Below, piece by piece: positions 52,391 through 61,455 of a stretch of 64,000 nucleotides of DNA (within the stretch, counting starts at the first letter, position 1; each line of letters starts with the position of its first letter). The stretch covers positions 1 to 64,000 of the forward strand of contig JBBSQL010000012.1 of the NCBI GenBank assembly GCA_038257845.1, in the 5' to 3' direction. Below the pieces are notes generated by a model. That model worked only from the letters and a program-made list of their open reading frames with translations. It was not told where the DNA came from and did not search any database. The position numbers and the translations under genes are program-made. The DNA comes from JAFDXJ01 sp038257845. GTDB lineage: Bacteria; Bacteroidota; Bacteroidia; Chitinophagales; Chitinophagaceae.

Positions 52391-53404
52391 ATGAGTTCCA
52401 TTAAAGTTGCAATCAATGGTTTTGGCCGCATAGGCCGCCTTGTTTTCCGCCAGATCTATAATATGGACGGAATTGATGTGGTTGCCATCAATGATCTTAC
52501 AAGTCCGAAAGTATTGGCACATTTGCTAAAATATGACAGCGCCCAGGGCCGCTTCGAAGCTGATGTAAAATCAACAGATGATTCAATAGTTGTTAATGGA
52601 GAAAAAATAAATATTTACGCTCAGAAAGACCCTTCTCAAATTCCATGGGGAAAACACGAAGTGGATGTTGTGATTGAAAGCACCGGCTTTTTCGCAGATA
52701 AAGATAAAGCGCATGCACATATCGCAGCAGGCGCAAAACGCGTAGTAATTTCTGCACCTGCCACAGGCGAACTGAAAACAGTTGTTTTCAATGTGAACCA
52801 TGAAATCCTGGATGGCGCTGAAACCATTATCTCCTGTGCATCATGTACTACAAACTGCCTGGCGCCAATGGCAAAAGTGCTGAATGATTCTTATGGTATT
52901 GTTACCGGTTTCATGACCACAATTCACGCGTATACCAACGACCAGAATACGCTGGATGCACCTCATCCAAAAGGTGATCTTCGCCGTGCAAGAGCTGCTG
53001 CGGCCAATATCGTTCCCAACAGTACAGGCGCTGCAAAAGCAATTGGCCTGGTACTTCCTGAATTGAAAGGAAAATTGGATGGCAATGCACAGCGTGTTCC
53101 TGTGATCACCGGTTCACTTACAGAACTGACTACTATTTTAAATAAAAAAGTTTCCGTAGATGAAGTGAATGCCGCTATGAAAGCCGCATCCAATGAGAGT
53201 TTTGGCTATACCGAAGATGAAATTGTAAGTTCAGATGTAATCGGCACACATTATGGTTCATTGTTCGATGCTACACAGACAAAAGTCATCACCCAGGGCG
53301 ATCATCAATTAGTGAAAACCGTGAGCTGGTATGATAATGAAATGAGCTATGTAAGCCAACTGGTTCGCACTGTTCAATTCTTTGCAGGCCTAATTTCAAA
53401 ATAA
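52391..53404 (+). CDS. gap: Type I glyceraldehyde-3-phosphate dehydrogenase
   Basis: A 337-residue glycolytic enzyme. It has NAD-binding NGFGRIGR at 10-17, catalytic Cys152 in SCASCTTNCLAP with the partner His in TTIHAYTNDQ, and phosphate-binding RRARAAAANIVPNSTGAAKA. It converts glyceraldehyde 3-phosphate and phosphate to 1,3-bisphosphoglycerate. It lies ahead of pgk, the next enzyme in glycolysis, separated by a terminator-like hairpin. No anomalies were noticed. Confidence 0.97.
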   Translation: MSSIKVAINGFGRIGRLVFRQIYNMDGIDVVAINDLTSPKVLAHLLKYDSAQGRFEADVKSTDDSIVVNGEKINIYAQKDPSQIPWGKHEVDVVIESTGFFADKDKAHAHIAAGAKRVVISAPATGELKTVVFNVNHEILDGAETIISCASCTTNCLAPMAKVLNDSYGIVTGFMTTIHAYTNDQNTLDAPHPKGDLRRARAAAANIVPNSTGAAKAIGLVLPELKGKLDGNAQRVPVITGSLTELTTILNKKVSVDEVNAAMKAASNESFGYTEDEIVSSDVIGTHYGSLFDATQTKVITQGDHQLVKTVSWYDNEMSYVSQLVRTVQFFAGLISK

Positions 53405-53427
53405 TTTTTTCTAAAAATATTTTTATA

Positions 53428-53483
53428 CCGCAGTACGATTTTTTACAACCCGGTCAACCGGTAAATCGAACTGCGGTTTTTTT
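53428..53483 (+). terminator. Terminator/attenuator between gap and pgk
   Basis: Stem CCGCAGT-A-CGATTT with AAATCG-A-ACTGCGG (53428-53476) has one mismatch. Inside the loop a second palindrome ACCGG/CCGGT is seen, and T7 follows. It probably lowers pgk expression relative to gap or insulates the two. Confidence 0.85.
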
Positions 53484-53496
53484 AAAATAAAAAATC

Positions 53497-54696
53497 ATGA
53501 GTAGATTTTCTGATCATAATTTCCAAAATGAAAAAGTACTTATCCGTGTGGATTTTAATGTGCCAATGGATAAACTAACCCTGGAAATAACAGATGATAC
53601 CAGGATGCGTGCATCAATTCCTACTATTCAAAAAGTGTTGAAAGATGGTGGCAGCGTGATTCTCATGAGCCATCTCGGCAGGCCTAAAAATGGCCCAGAG
53701 GATAAATTTTCGTTGAAACATTTGGTCAAACATTTAGGCGAATTATTACCCGGCACAACTGTGTTCTTTGCAAATGATTGTGTGGGTGAGCAGGCAGTAA
53801 TGACCGCGAATATGCTCAAACCGGGCGAAGTGCTTTTATTGGAAAATTTACGTTTTCACCCGGAAGAAGAAAAAGGCGATGAAGCATTTGCAAAAAAATT
53901 AGCACAATTAGGAGACGTGTATGTAAATGATGCTTTTGGTACTGCTCATAGGGCGCATGCATCCACTGCTGTGATTGCCAATTTTTTCAGTAAGGATAAA
54001 AAAATGTTTGGCCAACTGATGGAAAACGAAGTGGCCAGTGCGGAAAAAGTATTGCATCATTCTGAATTTCCTTTCATTGCAATCATAGGAGGGGCAAAGG
54101 TTTCAGATAAAATTCTTATTATAGAAAATTTATTGGAAAAAGCCACAGACATCATCATTGGTGGTGGAATGGCGTACACATTTATGAAAGCACAAGGTGG
54201 TAAGATTGGTACTTCATTGTGTGAAGATGACCGGCTGGATACGGCGAAAGAAATCATGCAAAAAGCCATGGATAAAAATGTTTGCCTGCATTTACCCGGC
54301 GATTCTATCATCGCGGATAATTTTGCTGCCGATGCAAATATTTCCGGCGCACTCAGTAATGATATCCCGGACGGCTGGATGGGACTTGATATTGGCGCCA
54401 TGGCCTGCGAAAGTTTTTGCAAGGTCATCAAGAATGCGAAAACTATTTTATGGAACGGGCCGATGGGTGTTTTTGAAATGGACCCATTTCAGCATGGAAC
54501 GAAAGCAATCGCAGCAGCTGTTGCCGAAGCCACAGGAGAGGGCGCATTTTCTTTGATCGGTGGCGGTGATAGTGTAGCAGCAGTGAATAAGTTCGGTTTC
54601 GAAAATAAAGTGAGTTATATCAGCACGGGCGGCGGTGCTTTACTGGAATATTTTGAAGGTAAAGTTTTACCGGGCATTGAAGCGATCAATAAATAA
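53497..54696 (+). CDS. pgk: Phosphoglycerate kinase
   Basis: A 399-residue cytosolic kinase that makes ATP from 1,3-bisphosphoglycerate. It has VLIRVDFNVPMD near the start, SHLGRPK and LLENLRFHPEEE in the N-domain, and NDAFGTAHRAHAS. The nucleotide domain shows GGAKVSDKI, GGGMAYTF and GGGDSVAAV. Standard length. It is separated from gap by a terminator-like hairpin and might use its own promoter, which was not recognised. Confidence 0.97.
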   Translation: MSRFSDHNFQNEKVLIRVDFNVPMDKLTLEITDDTRMRASIPTIQKVLKDGGSVILMSHLGRPKNGPEDKFSLKHLVKHLGELLPGTTVFFANDCVGEQAVMTANMLKPGEVLLLENLRFHPEEEKGDEAFAKKLAQLGDVYVNDAFGTAHRAHASTAVIANFFSKDKKMFGQLMENEVASAEKVLHHSEFPFIAIIGGAKVSDKILIIENLLEKATDIIIGGGMAYTFMKAQGGKIGTSLCEDDRLDTAKEIMQKAMDKNVCLHLPGDSIIADNFAADANISGALSNDIPDGWMGLDIGAMACESFCKVIKNAKTILWNGPMGVFEMDPFQHGTKAIAAAVAEATGEGAFSLIGGGDSVAAVNKFGFENKVSYISTGGGALLEYFEGKVLPGIEAINK

Positions 54697-54784
54697 TTTT
54701 TTAAACATCAAAAAAAAATAAAAACGGAGATTCAATTTCAATTATTGAATACATTGTATATTTATCGAATTAAATGAATTAAAA

Positions 54785-55378
54785 ATGAAAACAAAAAACC
54801 TTGGAATAATAGTAATTGTTGCAATCATTCTTGTATTAGGAGGTTGCGGCTGCAGCCAGTATAATGGTTTAGTGACCAGCGATCAACAGGTGAAGCAATT
54901 GTGGAGCAATGTAGAAACGAATTACCAGCGACGTACAGATTTGTATAACAGCGTAATTAAAACCATTGAAGGTTCTGCCAATTTTGAAAAGTCAACTTTA
55001 CAGGCTGTAATAGATGCCCGTTCAAAAGCAACCAGCATCCAGGTGGACATTAATGATCCCGCAACATTGGCAAAATACCAGGCAGCGCAAGCGCAGTTGC
55101 AAGGCGCATTCAGCAGGTTGATGGCAGTGGCAGAAGCTTACCCCGATCTAAAAACTACGAAAGCATTCCAGGATTTTCAAACTCAAATTGAAGGCACTGA
55201 AAACCGTATCAATATTGCCCGTAAGGATTATAATGCAGGTGTGAATGCGTATAATTTGAAAGTGAAAACTTTCCCCGGTAATTTATTTGCAGGCATGTTT
55301 GGCTTCCATGAAAAAGCCTATTACCAGGCTGATCCAGGAAGCGAAAAAGCACCCGACATCCAGTTTAATATAAAATAA
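54785..55378 (+). CDS. lemA: LemA family protein
   Basis: A 197-residue protein with an N-terminal hydrophobic helix ending in a Cys-rich GGCGCS motif, so it may be a lipoprotein, followed by the LemA helical bundle. The signature YNGLVTSDQQVKQLWSNVETNYQRRTDLYNSVIKTI and RINIARKDYNAGVNAYNLKVKTFP is clear. LemA genes usually precede TPM-domain genes, as here with two of them. The family is implicated in membrane stress and repair but its mechanism is unknown. Likely operon with the next two genes (9 and 36 bp gaps). Confidence 0.9.
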   Translation: MKTKNLGIIVIVAIILVLGGCGCSQYNGLVTSDQQVKQLWSNVETNYQRRTDLYNSVIKTIEGSANFEKSTLQAVIDARSKATSIQVDINDPATLAKYQAAQAQLQGAFSRLMAVAEAYPDLKTTKAFQDFQTQIEGTENRINIARKDYNAGVNAYNLKVKTFPGNLFAGMFGFHEKAYYQADPGSEKAPDIQFNIK

Positions 55379-55387
55379 ACAGGCGCC

Positions 55388-55849
55388 ATGTTTCCATTTA
55401 CACGGAAAAATAAACAAGGCTACTTTTCGAAAGAAGAGCAGGAAAAAATTGTGCAGGCGATCAAAGCGGCAGAATTAAAAACCAGCGGCGAAATCCGTGT
55501 GTATGTGGAAGGCAAGTGCCGTTTTGTGGATGCGATAGATAGGGCGGCGGAAATTTTTTATGGTTTGAAAATGTATGAAACAATGCATAAAAATGCAACA
55601 CTGGTATATGTGGCCATGAAACATAAGCAAGTAGCGGTTTTTGGCGATGAGGGTATTTTGAAAAAAACCGGCACAGCATTCTGGCATGACAATGTGAAAG
55701 ACATGCTTCAGTATTTTCATAAAGAAAATTATGTTACGGGTATTTGTGAAGTGATCGAAAAGATTGGGCAGGCACTTGAATTACATTTTCCCTATGAAAA
55801 AGATACCGATAAAAATGAACTGCCGGATGAAATTGTATTCGGAAAATAA
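55388..55849 (+). CDS. TPM domain protein (cytosolic type)
   Basis: A 153-residue protein consisting of one TPM domain without signal peptide. It begins YFSKEEQEKIVQAIKAAELKTSGEIRVYVEGKC and continues to KNATLVYVAMKHKQVAVFGDEGI and a C-terminal helix. TPM domains adopt a TPM_phosphatase-like fold; in Psb32 they act in photosystem repair. The function in heterotrophs is unknown. It sits between lemA and the larger TPM gene, a common layout. Confidence 0.87.
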   Translation: MFPFTRKNKQGYFSKEEQEKIVQAIKAAELKTSGEIRVYVEGKCRFVDAIDRAAEIFYGLKMYETMHKNATLVYVAMKHKQVAVFGDEGILKKTGTAFWHDNVKDMLQYFHKENYVTGICEVIEKIGQALELHFPYEKDTDKNELPDEIVFGK

Positions 55850-55894
55850 ATGTTAATAAGCCCGGCTTGAACCCGGGTTTATTTTATGTCAATA

Positions 55895-56674
55895 ATGAAA
55901 AAATTACGTTGCTTACTTTTTTTTGTACTGGTCGTTTTTACTACATCCGCACAGGATATTTTAAAACCACCAAATCCACCGCGTCTTGTAAATGATGAAG
56001 CGAATATTCTTTCTCCTGAGCAAAGACAAATACTGGAAGATAAGTTGGTGGCGCTGGATGATAGCACGTCCAATCAAATAACTATTGTAACCATTCCGAC
56101 ACTCAATGGATACGATATTGCAGATTATGCCAATAAATTATTCCGTAGTTGGGGAATTGGAGGTAAAAAAAATAACAACGGAATACTCGTACTCGTGGCC
56201 CAGGAAGAAAGGCGGGTGCGCATAGAAGTTGGTTATGGCCTCGAAGGTGCTATTCCGGATATTACTGCAAGCAGTATCATTGATAATGAAATTACGCCTT
56301 CGTTTAAGGAAGGAAATTATTACCGCGGTTTGGATAATGCAATTGATGCACTCAGTAAAGCGGCTGTTGGTGAATACAATGATCCGCGTCAAACAGATAA
56401 TTCTTCAGGTGGAGGTTCCATACTTGGGTTTATTATTATTTTGTTTGTCATTTTGATGATTGTCGGAAATAGTGGAAAAGGTGGCGGCGGAAAGGGCGGT
56501 GGTATGATGAGCCGGAGGGGATTTAGTGGTTGGTGGATTCCGTTATTATTTAGTGGTGGAGGAGGTGGCCGTGGTGGTGGTTTTGGAGGATTTGGAGGCG
56601 GTGGTGGTGGCGGAGGTTTTGGGGGATTTGGAGGAGGCGGCGGTGGAGGCGGAGGCGCCAGTGGGGGATGGTAA
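55895..56674 (+). CDS. Exported TPM domain protein with glycine-rich tail
   Basis: The ATG at 55895 gives 259 residues with a signal peptide, a periplasmic TPM domain (about 25-145; VNDEANILSPEQRQILEDKL, NQITIVTIPTLNGYDIADYANKLFRSWGIGGKK) and one membrane helix (about 170-185). The tail is almost pure Gly with Phe and Ser (from 215 to the end). This is the YgcG-like architecture. The glycine repeat is coded by GGN codons, giving a low-complexity DNA run around 56560-56672. Role inferred only from family. Confidence 0.87.
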   Translation: MKKLRCLLFFVLVVFTTSAQDILKPPNPPRLVNDEANILSPEQRQILEDKLVALDDSTSNQITIVTIPTLNGYDIADYANKLFRSWGIGGKKNNNGILVLVAQEERRVRIEVGYGLEGAIPDITASSIIDNEITPSFKEGNYYRGLDNAIDALSKAAVGEYNDPRQTDNSSGGGSILGFIIILFVILMIVGNSGKGGGGKGGGMMSRRGFSGWWIPLLFSGGGGGRGGGFGGFGGGGGGGGFGGFGGGGGGGGGASGGW

Positions 56675-56897
56675 ATTGAGGTATATGTGTAGAATTAATA
56701 TAAATTTACACAAATGCATCTGAGGAATTGGAGAGCATTTTATGGAATAGCGATTGATTATATTGTTCTATATAAATTAGGAATGAGATAATTGCACGCT
56801 AACGAAATTGAAAACGCATGCCCTAAATTAAAATGAACATTTCAGGGGAGATCTTGTTAAGAATATTTTTAAACTATTACATCGTTTAATATATGAT
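56675..56897. other. Intergenic stretch without recognised features
   Basis: No gene, promoter match or repeat was recognised between the TPM gene and the HicA-like gene; a short CCCT/AGGGG inverted match near 56820-56850 is too weak to call. It marks the left border of an accessory-looking patch (56898-58061). Confidence 0.3.
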
Positions 56898-57110
56898 CTA
56901 TGGCTTTTCAATCAGTAGCCTCATTAAGCAAGCCTCATTTAAGGTTGTATCACTAATCATCCCACCTTTATTAAGATTCAGTATGTAAACTTTTTGATTA
57001 CTTGGGTTATATATTTTCAACGCAATTCCAGTTAAATTTTTGCCTTCTAATGGCTCAACCGTGCACCCATTTTTTTTAAGATGCCTTATAAAGTTAGCAA
57101 CAGAAATCAT
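56898..57110 (-). CDS. HicA-like toxin (divergent, no canonical His)
   Basis: A 70-residue protein with the HicA-like layout: SVANFIRHLKKNGCTVEPLEG, then beta strands VYILNLNKGGMISDTTLNEACLMRLLI. In canonical HicA the GSHH motif holds the catalytic His; here the site reads EGKNLTG and His is absent. It might be a degenerate or differently acting toxin, or a non-TA protein with a dsRBD-like fold. It overlaps the upstream HicB-like gene by four bases (ATGA), so the two are translationally coupled. Moderate confidence. Confidence 0.5.
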   Translation of the reverse strand: MISVANFIRHLKKNGCTVEPLEGKNLTGIALKIYNPSNQKVYILNLNKGGMISDTTLNEACLMRLLIEKP

Positions 57111-57376
57111 GCATTAGTCATTTTTCTGTCTTGATATTTTATTTTAGTCGGTCCCTTTTCATTATGGTATTTTATGAATTCGTTTTTTTTTATGTCTAAT
57201 ATGTAAGGGAATATTTCATCTAATAACCTGATCGCTTCTATTTCATTTCTTCCTTGTGAACAAGCTTCCGGGAATTGTACATAATAAGCTGTAAAATCTC
57301 CGGTTTCCTCATCCTTTGTTAAGGCAAGTGTTAGATAAAAATTGATATTTTGATGGGTTATATTAGCTTCTTTCAT
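57107..57376 (-). CDS. HicB-like antitoxin
   Basis: An 89-residue protein with the HicB partial RNase H-like pattern: TKDEETGDFTAYYVQFPEACSQGRNEIEAIRLLDEIFPYIL. This corresponds to the family segment where an aromatic/pro strand precedes a Gly and an alpha helix with EA. There is no clear DNA-binding C-terminal domain; the tail is short and basic. It precedes the HicA-like gene with a four-base overlap. The inverted repeat at 57409-57428 might be its operator. The pair is a likely toxin-antitoxin module, not proven. Confidence 0.55.
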   Translation of the reverse strand: MKEANITHQNINFYLTLALTKDEETGDFTAYYVQFPEACSQGRNEIEAIRLLDEIFPYILDIKKNEFIKYHNEKGPTKIKYQDRKMTNA

Positions 57377-57408
57377 AAAAAAAATGTTTTACTTTATTTA
57401 AAATTTTG

Positions 57409-57428
57409 TCATCCTTAATAAGGGATGA
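57409..57428. promoter_or_regulatory. Inverted repeat, possible operator of the HicBA-like pair
   Basis: TCATCC and GGATGA flank an 8-bp AT-rich centre, 33 bp before the start of the HicB-like gene. Its position suits autoregulation, as usual for antitoxins. No promoter consensus was recognised nearby. Confidence 0.4.
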
Positions 57429-57551
57429 TAAAATTGTGAAAATCAAGTTTAAGTTTACCAAATATAAAGTTTTTTTACTTAAATATATTTTTCTATCACA
57501 ATTTGATAATTCAAAAGTAACATTTTAAGCAATTATTCGGTTTTGGTTTCA

Positions 57552-58061
57552 TCATTTCAAATCTTTCCTCATAATAAACCAAGTAAGAAATGGAATTCCT
57601 AATACAAGTATAAAGATTCCCAAATCTATTACGGATGAAACAAATTTAGACTGATTCGGTGCTTCTTTGAAATAATAATGATTTTCATAATGCGCTGGGG
57701 TGAAATCATAGCTATCCTTATCTTCTTCATCTTCAACCCATATTTTGTCATTTTTTATTTGCCCATCTAAAAAAATGCTACGTAATTTTAATGTTACGTT
57801 TTTATCAGATTCTATTGACAAATAAGAACCAAAAACGCTTAATATTAATATCCCAAGTAAGATTGCTTTAGTTGAATTTTTACTAATCAAACCCCTGTCT
57901 TTCACAAATGCATACGCCATAAAAGGGCAGGAAATGAGAACTATCAAAGCTGTCCATGAATTTGCATTTATAAATTGAATTATTGCTACAAGTAAACCTA
58001 TTAAATTGATTGCAATGAATAAATGACCTATCCCGTAAAAAAAATTGTTGCCTTTTTTCAT
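57552..58061 (-). CDS. Membrane protein of unknown function
   Basis: A 169-residue protein with about four membrane segments: about 7-29, 36-53, 65-83 and 143-164. An acidic soluble loop (about 85-135) contains DKIWVEDEEDKDSYDF. It looks like a small multi-pass protein, but no family was recognised. It sits in the AT-rich patch next to the HicBA-like pair and is separated from it by 175 bp. It could be accessory cargo. No function assigned. Confidence 0.6.
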   Translation of the reverse strand: MKKGNNFFYGIGHLFIAINLIGLLVAIIQFINANSWTALIVLISCPFMAYAFVKDRGLISKNSTKAILLGILILSVFGSYLSIESDKNVTLKLRSIFLDGQIKNDKIWVEDEEDKDSYDFTPAHYENHYYFKEAPNQSKFVSSVIDLGIFILVLGIPFLTWFIMRKDLK

Positions 58062-58182
58062 ACATTCTTTTATACCGCTAATCTATAGATTTATACTCAA
58101 TGCTCATAATGAATAAATTAAATGTTAAAAAAAAGCGTTGTGTCTTGAGTACACATATGCCTAGAAATTTTTTTTATATAGT

Positions 58183-59256
58183 TTATTCTCTACTCAATAT
58201 TTTTATAAAACGCTCCACATTCGCAAGCGGTTCAATGGGTTTCCCAAAAACTAAATTATCAGATAATTGTTTGGCAAAATAAGGAGCAAGCGAGCAACCT
58301 TTTGTACCCATACCATTTAAAATTGCCAGTGATGGCATAATAGGATGTATGCCTACAAATGGTTTCCGTTCAATGCATCCAGGCCTGAGCGATGCAAGAT
58401 GGTTGGTGATTTTAAAAGGTATTTTTAATAAGGCTTTTAATTCCATTTCCTTTTTTAACCGAAAATTTTCAGAAGGCAATGCATCATTGAATTGATGCTC
58501 AAAACTACTGCCGATCCACCATTCATCGTTTTGCCAGGGAGCAATTGTAAGGTTCCCGGATTTATACATGTTGCTTTTGTTTAGGCCTTTAATTTCAGCA
58601 ATCAATGCTTCTCCTTTCGTTATGGTATAAGGTAAATTTTTCCAGGGCGCGTAATTAAATGTTTCAATACCGTTACAGAAAATTATTTTTTTCGCTTGTA
58701 TATTTTTATACACAATACCCTCTTTTTTAAGTGAAAGTTCATCAAAATCAAATAAAGATTTTTCGAGATAATCATGTTCTACCAGGTAGTTATTCCAGCT
58801 TTGTAAAAATGCCTGCACATTTACAAGAAATGCCGGTTGTATTTTTTTTGGTTCAAAATAAAAATTAAAATTTTCTCGGAGTAAAGCAGATTCAACATTT
58901 GAAATACCTGTAATAAATGTATTTTTTTCTGACACTCTTTTTTCCAACGCTTCCTGCATTTGTAAAGTAGGCGGAATCGCCAGAATATTTTTTTCAACAA
59001 TAAAATTTTCATTCAACTTTTTGCCTGCATTCGTATACGTTTTTTCTGCAAAACGCATAAGCTCATTGATCATCCATGTTGTCGCCACGATACGGCCTGT
59101 AACAGGATTGATCATACCACTCGCTACTTTACTTGCCGTAAAATCCGGGTCATTATCTAGGACTGAAATGGTAGCGCCGTTTTCCAGTAAAAAATAACTG
59201 AGAAAACTACCAGAAATACCCTGGCCGATAATTAAATAATCTACGTGCTTCAACAT
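58183..59256 (-). CDS. FAD-dependent oxidoreductase (DAO family)
   Basis: A 357-residue flavoprotein of the D-amino acid oxidase/glycine oxidase fold. The N-terminal FAD motif is YLIIGQGISGSFLSYFLLENGATISVLD, followed by ASGMINPVTGR. The C-terminal substrate/FAD part has LRPGCIERKPFVGIHP and NGMGTKGCSLAPYFAKQL. The substrate is unknown. It might oxidise an amine or an amino acid; MnmC-like tRNA modification is another possibility. It lies downstream of the amidoligase operon on the same strand but a hairpin (59280-59314) separates them. Confidence 0.85.
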   Translation of the reverse strand: MLKHVDYLIIGQGISGSFLSYFLLENGATISVLDNDPDFTASKVASGMINPVTGRIVATTWMINELMRFAEKTYTNAGKKLNENFIVEKNILAIPPTLQMQEALEKRVSEKNTFITGISNVESALLRENFNFYFEPKKIQPAFLVNVQAFLQSWNNYLVEHDYLEKSLFDFDELSLKKEGIVYKNIQAKKIIFCNGIETFNYAPWKNLPYTITKGEALIAEIKGLNKSNMYKSGNLTIAPWQNDEWWIGSSFEHQFNDALPSENFRLKKEMELKALLKIPFKITNHLASLRPGCIERKPFVGIHPIMPSLAILNGMGTKGCSLAPYFAKQLSDNLVFGKPIEPLANVERFIKILSRE

Positions 59257-59279
59257 TAAATGATGGATGTTTTTAAATG

Positions 59280-59314
59280 AAAAAGATTCCTTTCAGTTGA
59301 AAGAAACCTTTTTA
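59280..59314 (-). terminator. Hairpin after the amidoligase operon
   Basis: AAAAAG outer arms and TTTC/GAAA inner arms form a stem-loop between YbdK-like and FAD oxidoreductase genes. It probably ends the ATP-grasp/GCS2 transcript. The poly-T part is inside the stem. Confidence 0.45.
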
Positions 59315-59333
59315 TTTTGTTGGGTTTTGGGGG

Positions 59334-60446
59334 TTATTCAAGGAACTGATCATGTATATAATCCACCACATCAATGTGGCTGTTATTTTTTTCATACACA
59401 GCAAGCTGGCGGTCAGCGCCCGTACCATTTTCCAGCATTTTTGTAATATAATTGATGTGAATGCGGCTGCCCAATGAATCCACTACATCATCTACAAAAT
59501 CCAGTAATTCATAAATCAGTGCACGTGTATTCACTTCACTTTCTTTTCCAAAATCGATCAGGGTGCCATCAATACCATAACGGCTTGCTCGCCATTTATT
59601 TTCATTGAGAAGCGCTCTTTGATAAAAAATGAAACTCATATTTTGCATACGCAGTTTATACAACTTCACACAAATTGCCTGGAATAATGCAGCGATAGCA
59701 ATGGTTTCAGAGATCGTCATCGGCACATCACATATTCGGAATTCTAAGGTATTAAAGAATGGGTGTACACGCAGATCCCACCAAATCTTTTTGGCATTAT
59801 CAATGCAATTTGTTTTAATGAGCAGGTTTACATAATTATCATACGCTTCTATACTTTCAAAATAATCCGGGATACCTGTGCGCGGAAATTTGTCAAATAC
59901 TTTTGTCCGGAAGGATTTATAACCCGTCGTCCTTCCTTCCCAGAATGGAGAGTTAGTACTCAACGCATACACGTGTGGCAAAAAGTACCTGGCAGAATTG
60001 GCAATGTGTATGGCCAGTTTACGATCTTCCATACCTACGTGAACGTGCAGGCCGAAAATCAGGTTACTGCGTGCGGCTTCCTGTAATTCATTCACTATTT
60101 GGCTATACCGAATATGATCTGTAATCAGTTGCTTTGCCCAGTGACTGAAAGGATGTGTTCCGGAAGCGCCCACCCAAAGGCCCAGGTCACCGGCTATTTG
60201 TGAAATTGTTTGCCTTAATACAGATACATCCCTGAATGCATCATCTATATCATTGCAAATATCTGTGCCAACTTCCACTACAGCCTGGTGCATTTCCGCT
60301 TTCACTTTATCCTTGATCACTTTCTGTCCTTCTGTTACTATTTTCTGTTCATGACTTTTTAATTCCCTGGTTTCAGGGTCAATCACCATGTATTCTTCTT
60401 CAACGCCTAAAGTAAAGTGTTTGTAATTAATATTTGACATTGCCAT
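59334..60446 (-). CDS. Carboxylate-amine ligase (GCS2/YbdK family)
   Basis: A 370-residue enzyme of the glutamate-cysteine ligase 2 family. It has FTLGVEEEYMVIDPETREL near residue 10, HQAVVEVGTDIC near 53, GASGTHPFSHW near 93 and RSNLIFGLHVHVGMEDR near 126. Late landmarks are ENKWRASRYGIDG and GTGADRQLAVYE. Such ligases form gamma-glutamyl or related amide bonds using ATP. The substrate here is unknown; E. coli YbdK has only weak gamma-glutamyl-cysteine activity. It starts 15 bp after the ATP-grasp gene, so the two probably form one operon and one pathway. The second Met (60440) is an equally possible start. Confidence 0.88.
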   Translation of the reverse strand: MAMSNINYKHFTLGVEEEYMVIDPETRELKSHEQKIVTEGQKVIKDKVKAEMHQAVVEVGTDICNDIDDAFRDVSVLRQTISQIAGDLGLWVGASGTHPFSHWAKQLITDHIRYSQIVNELQEAARSNLIFGLHVHVGMEDRKLAIHIANSARYFLPHVYALSTNSPFWEGRTTGYKSFRTKVFDKFPRTGIPDYFESIEAYDNYVNLLIKTNCIDNAKKIWWDLRVHPFFNTLEFRICDVPMTISETIAIAALFQAICVKLYKLRMQNMSFIFYQRALLNENKWRASRYGIDGTLIDFGKESEVNTRALIYELLDFVDDVVDSLGSRIHINYITKMLENGTGADRQLAVYEKNNSHIDVVDYIHDQFLE

Positions 60447-60461
60447 TTTTAAATAAATATT

Positions 60462-61415
60462 TTAAAACAGATCTTTTTTATTACTACTTCGTTTAATGTA
60501 TTCGCCCCAGGTAAGATTGTCTTTTCCGGGTTGATGCGCAAGCGCTTTTTCAATGGCGAAGGTAGCCGCCATCTCTACAACCCAGGCAAAATTTTCTTCA
60601 CCCACACTGCTCTTTTCTGCATCTGGTGCAGGATTGCAAAAATCAATCGCATAAGGAACGCCGTCGCGTATTGCAAGCTCTACAGTATTGAAATCATAAC
60701 CCAGGTATTTATTCAATCTTAATACCAGCTCTTCCATTAATTTCAACCTTTCAGGTGAAGGTTTGAAATCGGCTACATAGCGCAGGTGGTGCGGGTTACG
60801 AGGCTCATAAGGCATGATGCGTACATATTTTCCGCCGATACAATAACAACGATAATATTCATCAAAAACGATTTCTTCCTGGAGCATCATTACCAGTTGT
60901 TCTGTTTCCTTATGTTTCTCAAAAAAGTCTGCCATATCATTCAGCTTATATACACTTTTCCAGCCGCCGCCGGAAAATGGCTTCATGTATGCCGGGAAAC
61001 CGATATACTTAAAAATATTTTCCCAATCTAATGGATAAGCCAGGTTACTTAAAGATTTTTCCGTTGTGTCTGGTGGCAAATCACGTGATGGCAATAAAAC
61101 AGTTTTGGGAACCGGCACATCAATTTTTGTAGCAAGGCAATTATTAAAAAATTTTTCATCTGCACTCCACCAAAAAGGATTATTGATAACGGCTGTTCCG
61201 CAGATCGCGGCATTTTTAAGGTAAGCCCTGTAGAAAGGAATATCCTGGCTGATGCGGTCAAAGATTACAGCATAGCCTGACGCTTCGCCCTGCATTACTT
61301 TGTCAATACTTACAGCTTCGGCTGTAATGCCGTCCACTTTTTTACTATTCACCCTTTCAATAAATGCTTCCGGGAAAGAACGTTCCTGCCCAAATAAAAC
61401 TCCAATTTTTTTCAT
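60462..61415 (-). CDS. ATP-grasp ligase (RimK-like)
   Basis: A 317-residue ATP-grasp protein. It begins KIGVLFGQERSFPEAFIERVN. The ATP-binding core has YIGFPAYMKPFSGGGWKSVYKL (about 153-174) and VMMLQEEIVFDEYYRCYCIGG, and the metal-binding end GYDFNTVELAIRDGVPYAIDFCNPAPDAEKSS. It should join a carboxylate to an amine. Its partner, the GCS2 ligase, is 15 bp downstream. The pair, plus the esterase facing it, resembles the amidoligase clusters predicted to make small peptide-like metabolites. A -7 element TAGTTTTG lies upstream at 61455-61448. Confidence 0.88.
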   Translation of the reverse strand: MKKIGVLFGQERSFPEAFIERVNSKKVDGITAEAVSIDKVMQGEASGYAVIFDRISQDIPFYRAYLKNAAICGTAVINNPFWWSADEKFFNNCLATKIDVPVPKTVLLPSRDLPPDTTEKSLSNLAYPLDWENIFKYIGFPAYMKPFSGGGWKSVYKLNDMADFFEKHKETEQLVMMLQEEIVFDEYYRCYCIGGKYVRIMPYEPRNPHHLRYVADFKPSPERLKLMEELVLRLNKYLGYDFNTVELAIRDGVPYAIDFCNPAPDAEKSSVGEENFAWVVEMAATFAIEKALAHQPGKDNLTWGEYIKRSSNKKDLF

Positions 61416-61447
61416 ATAAGTGATTTTGATTTAAGTGAAAACCCGGG

Positions 61448-61455
61448 CAAAACTA
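61448..61455 (-). promoter_or_regulatory. -7 element of the ATP-grasp/GCS2 operon
   Basis: Minus strand TAGTTTTG fits TAnnTTTG, 33 bp before the ATP-grasp start at 61415. No clear -33. Confidence 0.45.

Noticed and set aside
56560..56672. Minisatellite or tandem repeat locus
   Set aside because: The GGN-rich run encodes the glycine tail of a TPM-domain protein and is in frame with it.
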